DNA of 64,000 bases from Methylobacterium sp. J-090 (GTDB lineage: Bacteria; Pseudomonadota; Alphaproteobacteria; Rhizobiales; Beijerinckiaceae). A program made the translations under genes and the position numbers. Shown here piece after piece: positions 60,638 to 64,000 of the stretch; position 1 is the first letter of the stretch; every line of letters starts with the position of its first letter. The stretch covers positions 1 to 64,000 of the forward strand of contig NZ_JAKSXV010000087.1 in the NCBI RefSeq assembly GCF_022829345.1, written 5' to 3'. The notes below the pieces were generated by a model that was given only the letters and a program-made list of their open reading frames with translations, searched no databases and was not told the DNA's origin.

Positions 60638-62590
60638 TTACGCGGCGAGGCGGACGCGCTCCCGGTCGGCGCGGTAGCTCGCCACGAGGGCGTTCGGGAT
60701 CGTGTCGAGGATCTCCGCGACGGTCGCCGCGTGGGTCTGCACGTCGTCCTGCCGCGTCGTCTCCCGCAGTTTCGCCGCACGCTCCTCCTGGAACTGCGCC
60801 AGGATCGCGCGCGGCAGGGCTTCGAGGATGAGGCCGACGGGGTCGGTCCGGGCGGCGTCCCCGGCTGTGAGAGTGCCATCGGCTCGAATGGCCACGTCCG
60901 GCGCGATCGTATCCGTCTCGATCGTGCCCGGGACCTCCGCCGCTAGGGAGGCCGCGCCGGCTTCGTGTTCGGCGACGGGTGCGGCGATCGTGACGGGCTC
61001 GGGCGCCTGCAGGGCTTCGGAGGCCTGCGGGGCTTCGGACGCCTGCGGGGCTTCGATTGCCTGCGGCTCTTGGCGTGCCTGCGGGGCCTGGTGTGCCTGC
61101 GGCGCTCGGGGCGTCTCCAGCAGCATCGCCGTCTCCGAAAGCTGCGCCGCCTGCGGGGGCGTCCCGGCCTCCGCCATGGCCTCGGCTTCTGAAGGTGTCC
61201 CGGTCTCGGGAAGCTCGGCGGTCGCCACGGTCCCGGCCGTCTCCCGGTGTCCGGTGATCTCGGCCGTCTCGCGGAGCGTCTGCCGCATGGCGGCGGCGTG
61301 GTGCGCCACCGGGGGGGGCGGCACTTGGCGCTGGGCCTCGCGCCACTCCGCATCGAGGATCTCGGATGCCATGGCCCGCGCGTCGAGGGACGGGGTGTCG
61401 AGGCGCCGCGCCTCGGGGAACGGGTCGGCCGCCGCCGGGGGCGCCAGCGCCTGTTGCTCGGCCATCATCCGGGTCCGCTCGCGCGCGGCGTCGCGGGCGG
61501 CCTCGGCCTCGAAGCGGGCCAGCAGGGCCATGACGCCCTGGGCGTCGGCGAACGGCATGGTCTCGCAGGCGGTGAGCGCGCGCTCGATCATGAGGCGCGA
61601 CAGGGCCGCGCCCCGCGCGGTGCTCTCGCCCCGGCCGGCCTCGCGCCAGGCCGAGAGGGCGGCGGTGAAGGCCGGCAGCAGCATTCCCGGCAGGCCCGCC
61701 TTGCGGTGAAGGGCGGCGTAGGCGGCGCTCGACCCCTCGTGCATCAGGCCGGCGGCCCGGGCCGGGGCGAGTCCGGCGAGGTCGGCGAGGGCGGTCTCGG
61801 CGAACGGCATGTGGCCCGACAGGATCGCCCGCAGGATCAGGCCCGCGTTGAGCTGGCCGTGTGTCCGCAGGTAGGCGACGAGGCGGGCGAGATCGATGGG
61901 GTGCGCCCCGGCGCTGAAGTCCAGGGTCGCCCGCTCGCGCGCCTCCCGGCCGGCCCGTTCGCCCCGGGCCGGCGTAAGCCATCCGGACGCGACGGCATGG
62001 CGCGACAGGGCCTCGGCGAGCCGATCCGTGCAGGCCTGGCGCACTTCGAGGGGGAGGTGCGGCCGGGCCAGCACCGCCTCGCGCAGGGGCGCGTCGTCGC
62101 CGTGGCGCGCGACGAGGCGCAGGAGACTGCCGGCGGTGATGCGGGCGCTGCAATTCCGCACCATCGCGGCGAGGGCCTCCGGTCCGGCGATCTCCGCCAT
62201 GGCGCCGGCCACCGCGTGCGACAGGTCGCGCCGCTCGGCGATGGCGACGCGCGCGGCCTCGCAGCCGATGGCGATGCCGTCGACGAGGTCGGCGTCGGTG
62301 AGGACGGGCGAGCGCCTGAGGACGAGGCAGGCGATGTCCGGCAGGTCGCCGGCCAGCGCCACCACGAGGGAACGCGGCGTCGCGGGGCTCGCCGCGCAGG
62401 CCTCGGCCAGGGCGCGACGCACCAGCGGGGCCGGGTCGTCGAGGAGCGCGAGGATCGTGGCCTCGGCCTGACCCGCCGTGTCGGGGGCGAGGCCCCCGTG
62501 CAGGGTGGCCCGGACCAGGGCGCCGGCCGCCTCCGCCCGGCGCTCGGCCGAGGCGTGCTGCGTCCAGGCGAGGAACTGGCGGATGATCAT
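60638..62590 (-). CDS. DUF2336 protein with APQA-type low-complexity repeats
   Basis: A 650 aa protein. Residues 1 to about 350 match the helical DUF2336 type (MIIRQFLAWTQHASAERRAE, RNCSARITAGSLLRLVARHG, DLARLVAYLRTHGQLNAGLI). A long Ala/Glu/Pro-rich linker follows, including a run of APQA-like repeats (about 505-550). The C-terminal 100 residues contain IPNALVASYRADRERVRLA. Function unknown; DUF2336 proteins are common in Alphaproteobacteria. Overlaps the preceding transglycosylase by 4 nt. Confidence 0.85.
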   Translation of the reverse strand: MIIRQFLAWTQHASAERRAEAAGALVRATLHGGLAPDTAGQAEATILALLDDPAPLVRRALAEACAASPATPRSLVVALAGDLPDIACLVLRRSPVLTDADLVDGIAIGCEAARVAIAERRDLSHAVAGAMAEIAGPEALAAMVRNCSARITAGSLLRLVARHGDDAPLREAVLARPHLPLEVRQACTDRLAEALSRHAVASGWLTPARGERAGREARERATLDFSAGAHPIDLARLVAYLRTHGQLNAGLILRAILSGHMPFAETALADLAGLAPARAAGLMHEGSSAAYAALHRKAGLPGMLLPAFTAALSAWREAGRGESTARGAALSRLMIERALTACETMPFADAQGVMALLARFEAEAARDAARERTRMMAEQQALAPPAAADPFPEARRLDTPSLDARAMASEILDAEWREAQRQVPPPPVAHHAAAMRQTLRETAEITGHRETAGTVATAELPETGTPSEAEAMAEAGTPPQAAQLSETAMLLETPRAPQAHQAPQARQEPQAIEAPQASEAPQASEALQAPEPVTIAAPVAEHEAGAASLAAEVPGTIETDTIAPDVAIRADGTLTAGDAARTDPVGLILEALPRAILAQFQEERAAKLRETTRQDDVQTHAATVAEILDTIPNALVASYRADRERVRLAA

Positions 62591-63681
62591 GGGCCGCTCC
62601 GGGCGGTGAAGAGGGAGGGATCGAGGGGGGCGCCGGTCCGGGCGGCCGACGCGGTGTTGAATTCGGCCGGCCGGCGCGGCGGCAGGGGGGCGCCGACGAG
62701 GGCGTTGGCGTCGGGACGCGCGGTGTCGGATGCCTGCACCGCCGGGGTGCTCGCCGCCGATGCGCCGCCGATGGGCTCGGCCAACGTGGTGTCCGCCGTC
62801 CCGTCCGAGCGCGGAAAATAGGTCGGCGCGCTGCGGGCGGCGTCCGTGGCCGCCCGCCCCTGCCAGAGCTTGGCGACCCCTTCCGAGACCGCACCCTGGC
62901 GCTTGTCGGTCTGGAACAGGGAGCGCAGGCCGCCGTCGAGGGAGGCGTAGGCGGTGGTGCCCTCCGGCAGCACGATGGGGCTGGCGGCCTGCAAAGTTCC
63001 CGATTGGGCCCCCGTGGAGCGGGCCGTGGACAGGAGGGCATAGAGTTCGGCCGCCCCCCGCGCCCGGCCGGTCTTGTCGTAGAACAGGCCGCGGTTGGCG
63101 GCGGCCGCCTCCGGCATGTCGAGGGCGGCGGTCCGGGCCGGGCTCGCCTGCGCGGTGTTGATGAGGGCGGCGGCCCCGCGCGCGCCGAGCACGTGGGCGG
63201 CGTAGAGGTCGCCCCCCGTGGGTTCGCGGCCGAGCGCCGCCGTCAGGGCGTCGCGGTTGTTCTGGGTCAGGGCGCCGGCGAGCGTCGCGGCGGTCTTGGG
63301 GTCGCGGCGCAGGTCGAGGATCGTCTGGCGCGCATCCGGGTCGGCCACCGTGTAGGTGCCGTCGGGGCGTGCCGTGATGGCGTCGGCGTAGGTCTGGAGG
63401 CCGAGCTTCGGCCCGGCGTTCTTCATGGTGCCGAGCCAGGTCTGTTCGATGAACTGGAACAGGCCCGTGGCCGAGGAGGTCCCGGCCTTCGCCGTCGGGT
63501 TGAGGGCGGATTCGCGCTGGGCCGTCGCCAGCAGGTAGTCGAAGCCCGCGCCGGAGGTCTGCGCCCCGTCGCGGATGGCCTCGACGACGGTGGAGCCCGC
63601 CCCCGTCGCGGCACGCGCACCGGCGTCCCGGCTGGCGCCGGTGTCGCGGGAGGTGGCGGGGGGCGTGGTGAACAGGAACAT
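62587..63681 (-). CDS. SLT-type lytic transglycosylase
   Basis: A 364 aa protein whose N-terminal part is an SLT domain: FDYLLATAQRESALNPTAKA (catalytic Glu in the RES motif, about residue 57) and SSATGLFQFIEQTWLGTM. It cuts peptidoglycan glycan strands. The C-terminal 170 residues are Ala/Pro-rich and probably disordered. There is no clear signal peptide, so it may be exported by another route, for example a flagellar or secretion system. Operon with the DUF2336 gene. Confidence 0.88.
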   Translation of the reverse strand: MFLFTTPPATSRDTGASRDAGARAATGAGSTVVEAIRDGAQTSGAGFDYLLATAQRESALNPTAKAGTSSATGLFQFIEQTWLGTMKNAGPKLGLQTYADAITARPDGTYTVADPDARQTILDLRRDPKTAATLAGALTQNNRDALTAALGREPTGGDLYAAHVLGARGAAALINTAQASPARTAALDMPEAAAANRGLFYDKTGRARGAAELYALLSTARSTGAQSGTLQAASPIVLPEGTTAYASLDGGLRSLFQTDKRQGAVSEGVAKLWQGRAATDAARSAPTYFPRSDGTADTTLAEPIGGASAASTPAVQASDTARPDANALVGAPLPPRRPAEFNTASAARTGAPLDPSLFTARSGP

Positions 63682-63789
63682 GCGCCGTCCGGCTGAGGGC
63701 GCGGCGCCGTGATGGCCACCTGTCCGTCACGCCTGACTTTGGTCAACTATGGTAAAAGAAGACTAAAGAGCGTGCGCGCGCGACCCTGT

Positions 63790-64000
63790 TCAATCCGGAG
63801 CAAGGTAGCGTCGCCGCGCCCAGCCCAGGATCGGACCGGCCTTGACCCGGCACCAGGTCAGACCGCTCGGGGTGTCGCTGGTGCAGCCGAAGCCCCGGAT
63901 GCGCGCGCCGGCCGGCACCTGCCCGAGGGCGGGCGCGGCGGCGTCCGGCGTCTCGCGGAGGGTCAGGCCCTCGCCCCGGGGCAGGCCGTCGACGCGGAAG
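63790..64000 (-). CDS. SH3-like domain protein, C-terminal part (runs off the window)
   Basis: The reading frame enters at the right edge and stops with TGA at 63790-63792 after about 70 codons. The peptide includes FRVDGLPRGEGLTLRETPDA, then GQVPAGARIRGFGC and LTWCRVKAGPILGW before RRRYLAPD. This is the pattern of bacterial SH3 (SH3b) domains, which bind cell-wall peptides; two cysteines are placed as in exported forms. The start of the gene lies beyond the window. Confidence 0.7.
   Translation of the reverse strand, partial: FRVDGLPRGEGLTLRETPDAAAPALGQVPAGARIRGFGCTSDTPSGLTWCRVKAGPILGWARRRYLAPD

Noticed and set aside
60612..63041. Long 809-codon minus-strand frame
   Set aside because: Shadow of the DUF2336 and transglycosylase genes in another frame; extremely Arg/Pro-rich as expected for out-of-frame GC-rich DNA.
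1..64000. tRNA or rRNA genes
   Set aside because: I looked for the conserved TTCRANYC-type arm with a matching acceptor stem near gene boundaries and saw none; a proper scan was not possible without tools.

Overview
The window looks like a chromosome segment of a pink-pigmented facultative methylotroph of the genus Methylobacterium/Methylorubrum (Alphaproteobacteria). Base composition is about two thirds G+C. The evidence is gene content and order: xoxF-xoxG-xoxJ (lanthanide methanol dehydrogenase), pqqA-pqqB-pqqCD(fused)-pqqE, the tetrahydromethanopterin (H4MPT) C1 cluster (fae, mch, mtdB, mptG, fhcBADC) and a C30-type carotenoid locus. It resembles the methylotrophy region of M. extorquens, but the proteins are not identical to the AM1 sequences I remember, so a related species is likely.

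Region by region. (1) 1-9,360: an accessory block holding a soluble FtsH-like AAA+/M41 protease with a small partner gene, a 0.7 kb AT-richer gap, and a Tn7-like tnsA-tnsB-tnsC-tniQ operon. tnsB needs a -1 frameshift. (2) 9,700-15,750: housekeeping and stress genes: rpsO, pnp, a lipoprotein, two small membrane proteins, a RidA protein and a putrescine-type binding protein. (3) 15,535-29,506: the H4MPT cluster. It contains an MfnF-like protein, a HisA-like protein, fae, a CitG-like protein, two ATP-grasp ligases, mch, mtdB and mptG, and divergently fhcB-A-D-C. (4) 29,514-30,158: a higBA toxin-antitoxin pair with a palindromic operator. (5) 30,383-37,819: a two-component pair in the position of mxbDM, then pqqA-B-CD-E and two uncharacterised periplasmic proteins coupled to pqqE. 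(6) 37,922-40,190: folP-folB-folK and an L,D-transpeptidase. (7) 40,192-46,801: xoxF-G-J and a NitT/TauT-type ABC transporter with an upstream palindrome. (8) 46,985-51,158: a pterin dehydratase, a metallophosphoesterase, a cation transporter, a MaoC-type protein and an rRNA/tRNA methyltransferase. (9) 51,295-59,391: two CrtI/CrtN-type enzymes, a DUF2141 protein, an ABC-2 exporter, an acyltransferase and a CrtQ-type glycosyltransferase, apparently for an acylated, glycosylated carotenoid. (10) 59,370-64,000: cutA, nadK, a DUF2336 protein, a lytic transglycosylase and the end of an SH3-domain protein.

How it fits together: XoxF oxidises methanol to formaldehyde (possibly on to formate) using PQQ made by PqqA-E, with electrons passing to XoxG. 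Fae condenses formaldehyde with H4MPT, MtdB and Mch oxidise it to formyl-H4MPT, and FhcABCD releases formate. The ATP-grasp, MptG, MfnF-like, CitG-like and HisA-like proteins probably build H4MPT and methylofuran. The least explained parts are the Tn7-like/AAA-protease block, the two proteins after pqqE, and a palindromic repeat inserted in frame in the carotenoid glycosyltransferase.
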